Of a stretch of DNA of 64,000 bases, positions 13,001 to 25,855 are shown piece by piece. The stretch is from Ophthalmolycus amberensis (taxonomy: Eukaryota; Chordata; Actinopteri; Perciformes; Zoarcidae), in assembly GCA_024529925.1 (NCBI GenBank), contig JAFEUB010001205.1:930001-994000 (forward strand), in the 5' to 3' direction. The notes beneath the pieces were generated by a model, which worked only from the letters and a program-made list of their open reading frames with translations, did no database searches and was not told where the DNA came from. Each line of letters begins with the position of its first letter. The first letter of the stretch is position 1. The position numbers and the translations under genes were made by a program.

Positions 13001-16000
13001 ATGGAAAGAAACATTACATATCAATCTTGCAATGTAATAATTACTATGACAAATAAAAAGGTCCTGTTTAATGATTTGGTAATAGGAAACACAAGTTGTA
13101 TTGCAATCATATTTAAAACCTCACTTTCAGTTAAGCTCTGCAACAACAGCTTAGAGAGTGTGTGTGTGTGTGTGTGTGTGTAAAGCTTACAGACGACCCT
13201 GGCCAGCGGAGTGATGTTGAGTCTCTTTGCAGCATCCGCTGTCATTAAAACGAGAGCGGCTGCTCCATCATTCAGTGTGCTGGCATTGGCCGCCGTCACT
13301 GTGCCTGAGGAGCAGGTGAAGAGAACAAAATGTACATTCAAATAAAGTAATGATTACCATCATTACTTTTCCCTCCAAAAAATGGTTTTGCGGTTGAAAT
13401 TGACAAGAGCATGAGATTACATTCCAAAGAGAATTGGCAGCAGGAGAGTACAACTTGAATACCAAGCGTAGTAGTAGTAGTATTATGAGTCACTACAGGA
13501 TGGAAGGTTCTGTAAATGAGCACGACAATTAAAAATGTGCAAAATGGAAGTACGTAATGACAGCATCGTTACCATTCTCTCTCTGGAACACGGTCTTCAG
13601 TTTGGGAACTTTGCTGAAGTCGACCCGCCTCCACTCTTCATCCTCGGACACGACCACATCAGGTTTGCCTGCAGAACCATATCCACATCAGATATGCTCG
13701 GCTATATTTAGCAAACGACCAACGTTCACGGGCCCTAGACCATCTCGCTATACCTCTCTGGGGAATGCTGACCGGCACGATCTCCTTGGCCAGCGCGCCG
13801 GACTCGTACGCTGCTTTGCTGCGGCTGTACGAGCCGATGGCGTAGGCGTCCTGCTCCTCCCTGGTGATGCTGCTCTTCTTGGCTGTGTTCTCTGCACAGT
13901 TGCCCTGTTACAGGCAGCGAGGCCAAAGCAAAATCAACACATCAAACATGAAACCGACCAAATTACACATCCAAGTTCAGTGATGAAAAGAAATGCCCAA
14001 AGTATAAATGTATAGATCCTCTTCCTCCTCATGCTCTATAAACACACACTGCAGGAAATTACAGAGGTTTTGCTCCAGACACATTTATGTGGCAGCTACA
14101 TGCTAATGTATGGTTAGGATAAATATTATATACAGCGGGTAAAATAAGTATTGAACACATCTCCATTTTTCTCAGTAAATATATTTCTAAAGGTGCTATT
14201 GACATGAACTTTTCACCAGATGTCGGTAACATTTCAGCACGACATTGATCCCAAACACAGCCAAGGAAACTCAACTGGTTTCAGAGAAAGAAAATGAAGC
14301 TGCTAGAATGGCCCAGACGATCAGCTGACTTGAATCCAATAGAAAATCGATGGAAAGAACTAAAGATCAGAGTTCATAGAAGAGGCCCACGGAACCTTCA
14401 AGATTTGAAGACTGTTTGTGTGGAAGACTGGGCCAAAACCACACCTGAGCAATGCATGCGCCTAGTTTCTCCATACAGGAGGCGTCTTGAATCCGTCATT
14501 ACCAGCAAAGGCTTTTGTACGAAGTATTAAATCAATTTCAGTAAGCGTGTTCAATACTTTTTCCCTGTGTCAATCCATTTTATTGCACATAACTTCATTT
14601 TTGAACGTACTTGTTTGGTTTTCTTTGTATGTATGGATTACTTGGGTCGTTACAGACATCTGGTGAAAAGTTCATGTCAATAGCACCTTTAGAAATATAT
14701 TTACTGAGACAAATGGTGACGTGTTCAATACTTATTTTACCTGCTGGCTATATCAATTTACATTAAAAAATATACAACTGATAATTAATTAAGACTAATT
14801 TTCATCTTTCACAAATGTCTCATGTAAATATACAAGAAAATAATTTTTTTTTTAAAATACAAGTAAAAGCAAAAATATAGGAAAAAAAAAGGTGAATCCC
14901 CCCCCCCCCTTTTTTTTAATTAAATTGTACCAATATTTCAGAGTTTTGAACAAAGCTTCCCAATGACATAAATCAAATAAATCCGTCCTCCTTTATTTAT
15001 ACACAATCTTTGAATTGGATTCCATGTCACCTCCTGCATCGGGTCTAAACCAAAAATTGAAATATATGACATGGTGATATTAGCTTGATAGTTACCATGT
15101 GGAATTTGTTGTAGACGTCAGTGAGTCCATCCTTGACAATGAGGTCTTCCATCCTCACTCCTCCGTATGTCGGGGTATCTCTGGACATCACATAAGGTAC
15201 GTTGGACATGCTCTCCATGCCTCCTGCCACCATCACGTCCTTAAATCACACAGACAGCCACACGCTTATATGCAGCAGCATCTACAGTCTATTGGTATTA
15301 GAAGTTCACTTCCACAGGATTTGTTAATTACAGAAAGTCTGTCAAAGAACTGAAAGCTGTGTAGTCTATGATGACCATACTGTTACAACATGCAAACACA
15401 ACTTGTTTTTGGTCACAACAAAGTTTTCCTGGATCTTGCCAGGGATCAGATTTGTGTTTTTATTTGCACTCGAGCGAGCATAAGAGAGCGTATTCAATGC
15501 TAATGCTACCTGGTGTCCACACATTAGACTCTGAGCTGCCATCATGATGGACTTCATCCCGGAGGCACAGACTTTGTTGATGGTGGTTGCTGGAGTGCCG
15601 AGGGTCAAGCCTAAAGATACAACCAGACATATTTGAATCTGCAAAAAATAAATGAATTGGGGCGACCGTGGTGCACTGGGTTAAGAGGGTCGTCTGGGAA
15701 CCGGAAGGTCAACGGTTTGATCCCCGACTGGGACGTGTCACGTGTAGCTGAGCAATACACTGAACCCCCGGCTCCCCGGGCGCCGATCAATGGCAGCCCA
15801 CTGCTCCCTATATACAGGGATGGGTCAAATGCAGTAGTCAAATTTCATGTATGTGTAAATGTATATGACAATAAAAATAGTTTCTTCTTTCTTCTAAATA
15901 GATAAAACTTATATTATCTTGACCTTCACTCAGTGCACAGGGGAACTGCATATTTGACAACGGTGTTATAATATTTCAGAGTAAACCGTCAATCATAGCT

Positions 16001-17549
16001 GTAATGTTTCTAATATGTAGCTCACGTTAGCTTCCAACCTTCCTGTAACCTCTCATATGGTCTCTCTAAGCTGCTGGAGATAGACCTTGTGTCACCTTGG
16101 AGCTGCACGCTTTGTGTTTTCATATGTCACAGCCTCGGTCATGCATGAATGAAGCTTTCAGGTTATGAATGTAAATTAGCTGCTCACAGATAAGGCTGGG
16201 AGATATGGTCACAATCTTCTTTCCCGATATAGGTAATTTCATATCTAGACAACGATATACATCACGATGAGAATCTTTGGAATGAAGGTGACAATACACT
16301 GGTAGAGTCATACCTGCTCCAAGCAAGGCTTGTCTTGTGGGGGCCTGGCCTTCTCCTGCCTGAAGCACGTTGCCCATGTAGACTTCCTTCACCTCCTCAG
16401 GAGCGATTCCTACACACCAGGAACATAAAGTCAACTCACTAAATATACACAGAGCTATCTTCTCTTTGATGCAGCACTCCACCTACTCATGTATACAGGT
16501 GGTCTGCTACATCTGGTGTATTAGCTCAGCCATGCATGCACACACATATCACTGAACACGATCAGCTGATGTTACATCAAGGCCTAAATGAAAGCGAAGT
16601 TTTCTCAGAACAAAGTGAACCAAGCAACCAACACACCTGCTTTGTCTATGGCTCCCTTAATGGCGATGGAGCCCAGTCTGGTGGCTGGCACCGCTGCCAG
16701 GCTGCCTCTGAAGGACCCCATTGGAGTGCGGACTGCACTGACGATGACAACTTCCTGAAACCAGGCATTATTAAGTCTGCACTATAAGTGTGCAGTCCTA
16801 ACATTTAATTGTGATGAGGTTATAACAGTTACCGTACTCACATTGAGCGAAGGGCGAGATGTGTAGGTTCTTGAGAGGTACCTGTGAGCCTACAATGGCA
16901 GGACAAAGATGGGGATAAAGCATCTATCTCATCGTCACACGTTCCAGTAAAGTCTGCTGTTCAACCTGAAGCGCCTTGATATCATTCTGGGCCAAATTCT
17001 GTTTTAACTCAAGCTAGTAACGTGAGAGAAGCGTCAGAAATAGGTTAGCTATGCTAATAACAAGGGCGCACACAAACAGCTGGCGTAAGCAGAGTAAACA
17101 CAGTAAAAGTGTTATTTAAGGTAACGTTAGGTGTCGTGTCGGTCAAACCTGTACCCGTCACCCGTTAAAAAGACCTCGTTTGGGCTTTTTATATTGTCAG
17201 TTAAGCTAGCTACTATTGGTGCTTTACTTGTTGATATCTTTAGTTTGTAGAGAAGCAGACTTTGTAACACCGTTGAGAAAAACTGACATTAGAACACTAA
17301 AGCGCTCGAGCCACTTTGAGTTCTCAGATGTGTTCAAGCTGTTTAATTACTTTGGTCAAGGACGACACAAAAAGGTTAGCTGAGCTGTTGTAAGTGAACC
17401 ACCAGGGCCTCGTGTTTCCAGACAGACCGTCATTACAGCATTCCTCTGCAGTATAACAGACGAACCCAAACGAATCATTTTTACACGCTTTCACTTACCA
17501 GGCGTTTACAAAATTGCGTGCGCATGGTTAAAAGTCCACTGGATGACAT
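10009..17549 (-). CDS. acat1: Mitochondrial acetyl-CoA acetyltransferase (acetoacetyl-CoA thiolase)
   Basis: This enzyme makes and cleaves acetoacetyl-CoA and cleaves 2-methylacetoacetyl-CoA in ketone-body and isoleucine metabolism in the mitochondrial matrix. Twelve coding exons, phases all consistent: 17499-17549, 16842-16889, 16637-16754, 16314-16409, 15510-15610, 15096-15239, 13754-13904, 13573-13668, 13191-13304, 12934-12998, 10695-10852 and 10009-10129. Total 1263 nt, 420 aa plus stop (human 427 aa, also 12 exons). The first two exons give a basic, Ser/Thr-rich presequence rich in Arg with no acidic residue. Thiolase motifs: nucleophilic Cys in INKVCASGM (exon 15510-15610), WEINEAF and the His in GGAVSLGHPIG (exon 10695-10852), and the C-terminal CNGGGGASSILIQKL with its general-acid Cys. 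The start at 17549 is the first ATG; a second in-frame ATG lies eight codons later. No disruptions seen. Confidence 0.96.
11030..11310 (+). repeat. Dispersed repeat in acat1 intron
   Basis: The segment shares an ordered series of words with the copy at 54.08-54.21 kb, such as AGTCAAGTTGCA and GTCCAAAATGTCATCAC. It continues with the fish-repeat-like phrase CAAATATGAAGAAATTCCCT and an ending with GACGGACGGACAACC. No ORF is present. The superfamily is unknown. Confidence 0.6.
11311..12933. other. acat1 intron, partly repeat-derived
   Basis: There is no exon in this roughly 1.6-kb part of the largest acat1 intron. The region 12,245-12,680 has a fish-repeat flavour (GGGCATGGGACAATAAGTCA and a later TGATTATCTTGATAATGG) and is probably an old transposon fragment. 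I see nothing else. Confidence 0.45.
13158..13180. repeat. (TG)n microsatellite, (CA)n on the acat1 sense strand
   Basis: About 11 dinucleotide units. On the acat1 sense strand it is a CA tract starting about 10 nt downstream of the 5' splice site of exon 13191-13304. Confidence 0.95.
14133..14746 (+). mobile_element. Internally deleted Tc1/mariner-type transposon
   Basis: Terminal inverted repeats of about 98 bp (14133-14230 and 14649-14746) begin CAGCGGGTAAAATAAGTATT and CAGCAGGTAAAATAAGTATT. TATA lies on the left flank. Between them an open frame (14294-14530) encodes the C-terminal end of a Tc1 transposase, with the family motif W...RSADLNPIENRWKELK that carries the final Glu of the DDE triad. 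The DNA-binding domain and the first two Asp residues are gone: the element is about 0.6 kb, against 1.2-1.6 kb for complete ones. It cannot be autonomous. It sits in acat1 intron 6, antisense to the gene. Confidence 0.9.
15658..15897 (+). mobile_element. tRNA-derived SINE in acat1 intron
   Basis: The head resembles a degenerate tRNA: an A-box-like TGGTGCACTGGG near 15,669 and a B-box-like GGTTTGATCCC at 15,714-15,724. A SINE body follows (CTGAGCAATACACTGAACCC, then ACAGGGATGGGTCAAATGCA) and then an AATAAAAATAG tail with TTCTT repeats. This is the common layout of an abundant teleost SINE group. It is not a functional tRNA gene, because the acceptor stem and anticodon arm do not pair properly. 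Confidence 0.8.
16190..16290. repeat. Fragment of a fish interspersed repeat (GGCTGGGAGATATGG type)
   Basis: The phrases AAGGCTGGGAGATATGGTCA and TATACATCACGATGAG are characteristic of a widespread vertebrate/fish repeat with 'GGCTGGGCGATATGG'. Only about 100 bp survive. Assignment is by eye. Confidence 0.4.
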
Positions 17550-17735
17550 TCTGGACCGTGAGATTCACACACTTGCACCACCTACTTCACCTTCAAGCAT
17601 ACAGCAGGAGGGTTAAACCGCTTCAGCCAATCACAGTAGGAGGTGTGTTTCCCCGACGTCATCGTTTGCTAGGCATTGTGGTTGATGTAGTTTTTCACAA
17701 TGACATCCCACAATACATGATGTGGAGTAATTGAT
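17550..17735 (-). promoter_or_regulatory. acat1 promoter region
   Basis: Just upstream of the acat1 start there is a CCAAT box (AGCCAATCA, 17,627-17,631). About 50 bp further, the minus strand reads AAACTACATCAACCACAATG at about 17,673-17,693, which resembles the ACTACA...TCCCA..ATGC composite bound by ZNF143/Staf. A second CCCACAATACAT-like word lies near 17,706. There is no TATA box. The transcription start is not determined. Confidence 0.45.
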
Positions 17736-18210
17736 TACATTATTTCAGCATTAACGGTCCGTGTACGTTTTGAATATATATATATTATATGTGTGTGCTT
17801 ATTTGTCTATATGTTGTATTTTTTTATATTTTAATCTCGTTTCTTCACTTTTTTTCCTCGTGTTTTTTGGAGAGACGGATTTCCCCCAAAATGCAAACAG
17901 TTAAATTATCTGACTTAAAGGAAACGACACATCGGTACGATTAATCTCGAATCATATTAAAATTATTACTCTGACTTTTTGACTGTTGTGTTCTTTGTCT
18001 TTTGGTAAACTGTGATTGAGAATTGAGATGATTTTGGGCATTTCACAGACTAAATGTTTAATTGAGGAATAATAACATTAGTTCTACTTTGGTTTTCTTC
18101 TTCTTCGAAGGTGTTTAATTGGCTTTACGTTTCTCTATCTGTGTTTTATCTTCACTTCAATAAAGCAAAGCTCAGGAATGAAGCTTCCTGAATAAATGTT
18201 TCCCTCTCAC

Positions 18211-19085
18211 CTCGTTCATGGGACGTGTCTGAGGTCGCGGACAGGACCGTCTGTGAATCCACCGTGGACAACTTTAAAGTCCCGCTCTGCACAAAGACCC
18301 TGAACACAACACACGCACACACACACACACACACAGCAGATGCATAAAGTGACGTGTGGATGTTTGTAAAAACGTAAAAACCCAAAGTTTGGAATAATCT
18401 CTCACCTTATTGTCATCAGCGAACAGTTTCAGAGGCAAATGCAGCTCCAGGATTTCATTTGTAGACGGACTGAATCCTGCGACGCACACGGCTGGAAACA
18501 CAAAGATAAAAGGTTCCGTTTGACTTTAAACGCAATGAACGCTTATTCTGTGTTTCAAATTTGCATGCAGACCAATTTGAAATGTAATATTTTCAGATAA
18601 TGAGTGTTGCTAAAATGTAAAGTATGAACTCACTCTTCCCTGACGTCCACTCCACACCTGGGTGGGATGTTCCAGCTGATACACATGAAGATCTTTGTAC
18701 CTAAAAGGTATTTATTTAGATCATTTTAGAAACATCACAATAATATTTACACATATGTGGCAGTGTCAGGTTACTCTTGAGGGAAGTTTAATGTTCACAT
18801 TTTGTATTTTATGGTAACATGCTTTTGCTCTTCAAGCCTGCAGCATTCACACCAGACTCCATCCAAAATATGACATTTATTGTTTCCCTATCTCAGGGCT
18901 AAGCACACCTACCGCAACTATAAAACATGACTTATTGTTCCTAATTAATAGAATCCACTCTTCAATTGGTAATGGATATATTTAACTTAGTCCACGGTAG
19001 ATACACTTTAAACATGTTAAAACAAACATCTTCTTTTCTCACGTTTTCAGGGACTCGGCAACAGGAAGACAGCGTTATGTGACAA
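18211..19085 (-). pseudogene. wdr73: Truncated wdr73 relic (5' exons only, frameshifted)
   Basis: Four exon remnants with good splice sites are visible on the minus strand: about 19043-19085 (ends ESLKT), 18634-18700 (YKDLHVYQLEHPTQV, then EWTSGK in another frame), 18406-18491 (VCVAGFSPSTNEILELHLPL) and 18211-18299 (GLCAERDFKVVHGGFTDG, ending RHVP). The joined pieces match the N-terminal part of WDR73, a WD-repeat protein, as I remember it. Damage: no in-frame start in the first remnant, an in-frame stop upstream of it, a one-base loss after PTQV, and a stop right after RHVP at 18,216-18,218 where one base also seems to be missing. None of the remaining WD-repeat exons is found between 18,200 and the acat1 promoter. 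Introns are kept, so this is a decayed or partly deleted gene copy, not a retrocopy. Confidence 0.72.
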
Positions 19086-19864
19086 ACTGAATTCGATTTA
19101 CATGACGTTTACATGATGTGGTCTATACTCTATGTGGAGCAACATAATGCATGTCTGCGAGTGTTCTCTAGCGCCACATAGTGGATACAGGAACTGGTGG
19201 AATATTTGCACTACATCATTTCCAGCATCACACAGTCCAAGCATTAAAAATACGTCTAACGTGTGGGCATGCTGTCCGATGGTTGCAGATATGTATGGTT
19301 TAATACTAATTATATTTGTAGTACGAGTCAGGTTTGATTCTTTTAAAAAACAATTCACAGTTCCAGATCATTCTGATCCAAACTGAACTCTAGAGCAAGA
19401 AATATTATTGACAATATAATGACCTTTTCAATGCATAGTCATCTGTGAGCTGTGCTGTTAAATTCACTTTAGGTAAACCAAGTGTAACTTTGACTAACAG
19501 AAAACTGCCCGTTTAAGGTTTCACTATACGTTATTCCAGCTTCAGATATATGCTGACTAAAGGAAAGTCCTGTTGAGACAGCGTGTGGTGTACTTCTCTC
19601 ATCAGTTCACCATGAAGCAACACACAGTGCAGTATAAAGTATACTTGCAAATTGCCATGTTATTGCCATATTATCAGGTATTTATTACATTGAAAGATGA
19701 TTGCTGGATTATATCCGACAGTTTGTTTTCAACAATGATAAAAAAAAAGACAAAAACTGACTTACTCATATCCAACCTTTCTTTTGAATGACCAATAAGT
19801 CACAATAAGTCGCCTTTACAGTGAAACACTGTAAAGCAAATAAATCACACCAACTGGCAATCAG
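19086..19864. other. Intergenic sequence between H3.3 and the wdr73 relic
   Basis: AT-rich with no supported gene. A stretch at 19,110-19,260 (TCTAGCGCCACATAGTGGAT) has the flavour of an interspersed repeat, but I could not find its ends. Confidence 0.5.
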
Positions 19865-21042
19865 TTCGTTTTAACACCTATTTATTACCACCATATGAGA
19901 AATTTGGAAAATACAAAGATCGGCTTATTTATACGTCTGAAAATCTCGAGGAATAAGAAAAATATAAAAGAAAACAAATATGAGGTTATATTGTGTATCA
20001 CAAATTTTGAGAAAGGGACAGATTATATGTTCAGATCAACAGAGAGCAGCAGACAAACAGAGTGTAACTTGCACGATAATGTTAATTCATACTATTGTGA
20101 CAAGCCTATCTGTGGAGATAAAGATAGACAGAAGCATAATGTGTGAACAACTGAATAGAGACAGTAGACCATCGCCCCCGTGTGGCTGCAATTAGAATAG
20201 AAGTTGCCTTTGAAAATAGAGAAGCCCTTCCTGCTCTTCTATAGCAGATCAGATCACTGCAAACAAACAAAAAAGATAACCACAGAGGCAATATTAATTG
20301 TTTTTTCTCTCTTAATTTGCTGATTTTGGAAGTGGTAAAGAGAAGAGATGCTCATCCGTGAGTTATATGCATAAAAAAAAATAGACACCATATTCACAAC
20401 GATAATCAATATTCTTAAGCAACCAAAACAAAACAACTTGTTTGTTGAGTACAAGTGGTTTAAAAGATCAGCGCTCACACATCCACACCAACAGAGCATC
20501 ATCCCCTTCCAGTGCGACTTACAGAGGGGAAGAGGTGGTCTGAAGAGGTACAGAGAGCCGTCTGGCTGCAGAGGGGGGGGGGGGGCCTCAGGACTAGCTT
20601 TAATAGCACCCTGCTGTGGAAGTTGCAGCTCCCCTTAAGCAGACTAGCCCCTCGGCCACGTCCCTCTGCCTCAGCTCGGTTTTGCCACACTGACCGCACC
20701 TGCTGGCCTCCCACCACGGAAGAATCCAGTAGAGCTCAAAGGACTTCCCACACTCAGTGACGCACGTTTGAGTTATGTGTGCACGTGTGTCTGATCTGCA
20801 AAACCTTTTACATACACAGAAAAGGTACCCGAAAAAAACATTTGGTGAAGACAAAGAAAACCTATGAGACCAGACTTCAACATATTTCTATCTCTTCAGA
20901 ATCAGGATTACTCTAAAGTCTACTGAGAAGCTGGGCAGGCGGGAGGGTGACAGGGAGGGGTGAAGGCGGGTGGAATAAAGGAGTGGGGGTGGGGACAGGT
21001 TAAGAAAAAACAGGACACAGGTGAAACATTAGGGAGGGCCGT
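19865..21042 (-). other. Probable H3.3 3' UTR
   Basis: About 1.2 kb follows the H3.3 stop codon. A minus-strand AATAAA (plus-strand TTTATT at 19,881-19,886) would end the transcript near 19,865, similar in length to long H3.3 3' UTRs of other vertebrates. It includes a run of 13 G at 20,573-20,585 (C on the sense strand). The end point is inferred. Confidence 0.4.
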
Positions 21043-21966
<924 letters not shown>

Positions 21967-22651
21967 TCACCTGTATGGAATAGCAAATATATAACAGGAT
22001 GATTAGTGTTGTTCACTCTATACTTCATACTTTTTCTCTCCGACATGTTTCAGAGCCGCTATTTGGACACCCTATTGACAATCATGTTGTCCACTGATGG
22101 TTTCTAAGCCAGCCTCTGATAACGCTGTACTGAATATTTAGCCTAAATGTGAATGCTTATGTTTGGAGCCCTAAAACTCACAAAAAGCTGTGAAAATATA
22201 TGGATAAAATAATTATCATCAACATTTTAGTGTAGCATGAATTTAGAGAACTTTGTGAGCTGTTTTAATATCATCACTATTTTCACCCAAATATCTGCAT
22301 AAAATCTTATTTTTTAGTTTTCCTGCAGTACCAGGTGCAAAGGATCTAGCTCAGAGTCCCGATCCCAATCTCACGAATTCGGGAGTAAAAAGTATAAAAT
22401 AAATACCCACAACTGTATGCCATGTTGTTTGACGTTATCATGGTAACTTGATATGTTGCAGCAAAGTGCTGACACCATTTCAAGCCCTATCTCTCTCACA
22501 CTCAACCATTTAGCAGGTCGAGTCAGTCAGTCCCTGAGGGTTCCGGGTTTGAGGTTTAGGGGGACAGGATTGGGACTTTGATGGTCAATCATATTTGACC
22601 TCCTGGGAAAACTTTTCACCGGTTTGTCAGCTGCAGACACACCGTCCCGAG

Positions 22652-22805
22652 CCAATACAAACAGCTTTGGATAAAGACCACACCAATCACACTGCTAAAC
22701 TGGTCATATTCTCATATACACCAATCCGCCGTAGCTGTGTCGCAATTTAGGACCAATGGCGTGTCAGTCCTCTGGGTTTTAGGGCGGGACGAGCAGCCAT
22801 AAAGC
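22652..22805. promoter_or_regulatory. CCAAT-box cluster inside H3.3 intron 1
   Basis: Four CCAAT words in the same orientation start at 22,652, 22,683, 22,721 and 22,753 (spacing 31, 38 and 32 bp). A GC-box-like AGGGCGGGAC follows at about 22,781, then CATAAAG near 22,799. This is the arrangement of an NF-Y-driven, cell-cycle-type promoter, and taken literally it points to the plus strand. NF-Y boxes work in both orientations, so an alternative H3.3 promoter is also possible. Confidence 0.45.
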
Positions 22806-23216
22806 CGCAAGATTATGGCCGCAGACCCAAATTAACCTACCAATACACAGGCAATGAGCGGGACGGAAACTTTGATATTTTACCTCAAAATCAAACAACG
22901 TGTGCACACGAGACTACCGACAAAACGTAGGAGACAAGTGCAGCTATCAAATAAGCGTCACCGCGTGAGAGTCAATGGTGTATTAAAGCAGAACAGCGAA
23001 GTGTAAACCGCTCATGAAAGTGGAGCTGCTCTCTCGGTGGAAGTACTGAGCCGTGTTTCTCTCAGCCTGGCATCGGGGTAGCTGCTTTTTCTCCTCTCTA
23101 CCGCGTCGAAATAACACGCCATTTCAGCACAAAAACAACTTTATCCGTCTAATTTTCTTTACAAAAAGGTGAATACTATTCTACGATTTAAAAAGTATGA
23201 CAGAAATGTGACTTAC

Positions 23217-23330
23217 CGAGGCTGAATTTAGCGATTTTTCTTCGCGAGAACACAAGTGAGTTGTGGTTGTCTGGCAGTGTCAGATATTTACTATCTCTCA
23301 CACAATGGAAGCAGAGAGAGCAGGAGCAAA
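23217..23330 (-). promoter_or_regulatory. H3.3 untranslated first exon and core promoter
   Basis: A consensus donor (CCTCG followed by GTAAGT) lies at 23,216/23,217. It would join the acceptor at 21,970/21,971, giving a short leader (21,955-21,970) before the ATG. Upstream, CCCACAATGCAACTG near 23,358 resembles a ZNF143/Staf element. The 5' end of the exon is approximate. The 1.2-kb first intron is richer in CpG than its surroundings. Confidence 0.55.
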
Positions 23331-23399
23331 ATGGCGGCCGTGTCAATCATCTGTCTCCCACAATGCAACTGCCAACATTTGTAAACATTGTAGCCGACT

Positions 23400-24520
23400 T
23401 CATGTCCTCAACAGTAACTTTTTGTCCCAAACGTTGTTTTTAATACAATGATACTAGAAAAGCAACAACTATTATTCTTTCACCTAAGCATTTAGCCCAA
23501 TATTGCGCAATACAAATTACAGGACAAAATGGGTCCAGAAATCGGGCACAATATATGAGCATAATTATGCCCATACTCAGGTACTGGGCTTTTTCGATTA
23601 TTTTGAATGCATTACCTTGTAACTATTTCTAGACTGTGGTATTGCATCTTGTACTTAAGTAATTAGAGTACTTCTTCCACCACTGATTTATAATGTTTTT
23701 GTTTGATGGCCGACATCAATTTGATAATTTATTTGATAATCAATTCGACAACATGTTGATCAAGTTAGAAAGATTCTTACCTTATTTTGATGTAAAACAG
23801 CAACCATACATAACATATTATACGTTATTATACTTACACTTATTATATTTTTATACTTTACCTTTGTAGCAACTATTTTCAGTTGATATTTGGAGGTAAA
23901 TAAGCAAACAGTGGCAACAGTATCGGATAGTGTGACAAAAAGAAGACGCATAAAATAGGTAAATACAGTAGGTGGGGTACGAATAAGACTGGTGGAATCA
24001 ACAGACTATAACAGTAATCATGAGCAGATTAACACTTGGTCACTTGAATGCTACACTATTTGTCATCGGAAAACAAACTATAATCAGTCTCAAGAAAAGG
24101 AGACATCCTGATTCCATGCAGGAAGTATGAAGAGGAAAGAAAGCCCATGACTGAAGGTCGCCAGGAGGAGAAGAGGCCAGGATTAATTATGTTATAGACC
24201 CTTTTCACAGCAGCCATTTTGACATGTTATAGTAGGGTAACCACAGGTGTTTTTTATGGTTTTGAATTATGGTACCATTCTGTTTTGTGGGTCACTGTCA
24301 TTCCAGGGAGCCAGCATACACAATACCAGGGCCGTGGCCCACCTAAATGGAACAGGGCCGTAATCAGTGTTATTAATCGCACCTGTGTTCACCCTGCAGC
24401 GTCATGTTAAATGAGTGCTGCAAACAGGGCCCATTGACAGTGGAGACACGGTGGAGAGAGTAAAAACGATTTTTAGGTTTTTGAAAGAAAGCAGACTTAT
24501 CAAGGCTTATGACTAGAATA
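23400..24520. other. Intergenic, no gene seen
   Basis: AT-rich sequence upstream of H3.3. I find no exon, RNA gene or clear transposon. Confidence 0.55.
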
Positions 24521-24679
24521 GGATTTCAGTGGACAATTAAATCCACTAGGAGGCAGTAATGCAATTTAAAAGGTTACCAACAGCTGGAAAACCCCAACGA
24601 ATGAGAATAAGTGATGTAAAAGAAGAGAGGTTGGAGCAAACTACAGGGAGAGCTGGACTATGGGGTCAGATCAGTCTCA

Positions 24680-24790
24680 ATAATTGCAAATGCACACAGA
24701 AAGTCTCACAAATGCAAACAGAACAATTCACAAATATATTCGATTTACAAATGCACACAGAAGGATTTGCGATTCGAAATATAAGGGGCA
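24680..24790. repeat. Degenerate tandem-like repeat (CAAATGCACACAGAA units)
   Basis: The unit CAAATGCA(C/A)ACAGAA recurs three times with irregular spacers (about 24,686, 24,712 and 24,749). It looks like an eroded satellite or a transposon subterminal repeat. No ORF is supported. Confidence 0.45.
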
Positions 24791-25855
24791 GCAAAACGCA
24801 ATGGATCCCCCCTTCACATTTTGTCGAATTGGGGCTTTATTGCGCGTTTGTTTGTGTTATGTTCAAAATTTCTCAAACAAAAGGTAAAGGAAAAAGCCCC
24901 CCTCCTTGTGCAGAGGAGAAGAAGCAAGCAGAGGAGAAGAGGCAGCCCCCCCCCCTGCTCTCTTTCTTCCATCATTAAGCAGGCCCGAATCAGCTGGTTG
25001 AAGTTTAAATCAAAAGGAATTTAATATACTAATAAAAGCAAACACACTTACAAACTGAATTGACTATCGATAGTAATATTTCATGAAATAGAGGCCCCAT
25101 CCGCACCACACAACAGACTGGTGTGTCCGCCTCATGGTCCAGATGAGGTCTGATCATCTCCTGGATTCAGTTTCTTTGTCCCTCCAAAGTCTCTGAAATG
25201 TCTCATATTACACATTCCTTAGCCCATCGATCAGCTCAGTGATTGGCTGAAGTCCAACAAGCCCCTCCTGGGCCTTGATCCATTGTCCTAAACTTCACAC
25301 CACCCCCGCTCCAGCACATTCCTCAAACCCCCTCTCACAGACACTTGATGCATGAAATGACCAGACTCCTACAAGTAAATATACTGTGTCACATTATATC
25401 CATAATTAGGAGCGCTTTAAAACTTAAATTCCTCGCATTTGCAACTATTCGAGCATCACAAACATCATTCATTCATTTATGCAATCCAAAGCTTCACACA
25501 CCAAAGCCATGCGGTCATTATCATCACTGCCTGTTTTACATTTATTGTCCACTTGATGGCACAGTAGAGCAAATGAAGCAGTCAATCGCGTCACAATGAA
25601 ATGTCCCTGAAGGCCAAAAGCTGGGCCGCGTTGGTCTAACAAGTGGAGTTTTACCTCTTCAAAGGTATTGCTGCTGCGACAGTCAGAGGACAGCAATGAG
25701 TCATTTGTGATTTTGGTGAGTGTGGTTTCAGTGTTTAGGATGGAATCCTTATTGAAATAGTTCATAGAAGAGTCCACAATCTATAAACCTTGTTTATACA
25801 CAGAAAGATGTTTCCAATGTGATGTAAAAACATGCAGTCTGGGCAGAGGACCTTT

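Noticed and set aside
15658..15735. Possible tRNA gene
   Set aside because: A- and B-box-like words are present, but the cloverleaf does not pair and a SINE body and tail follow.
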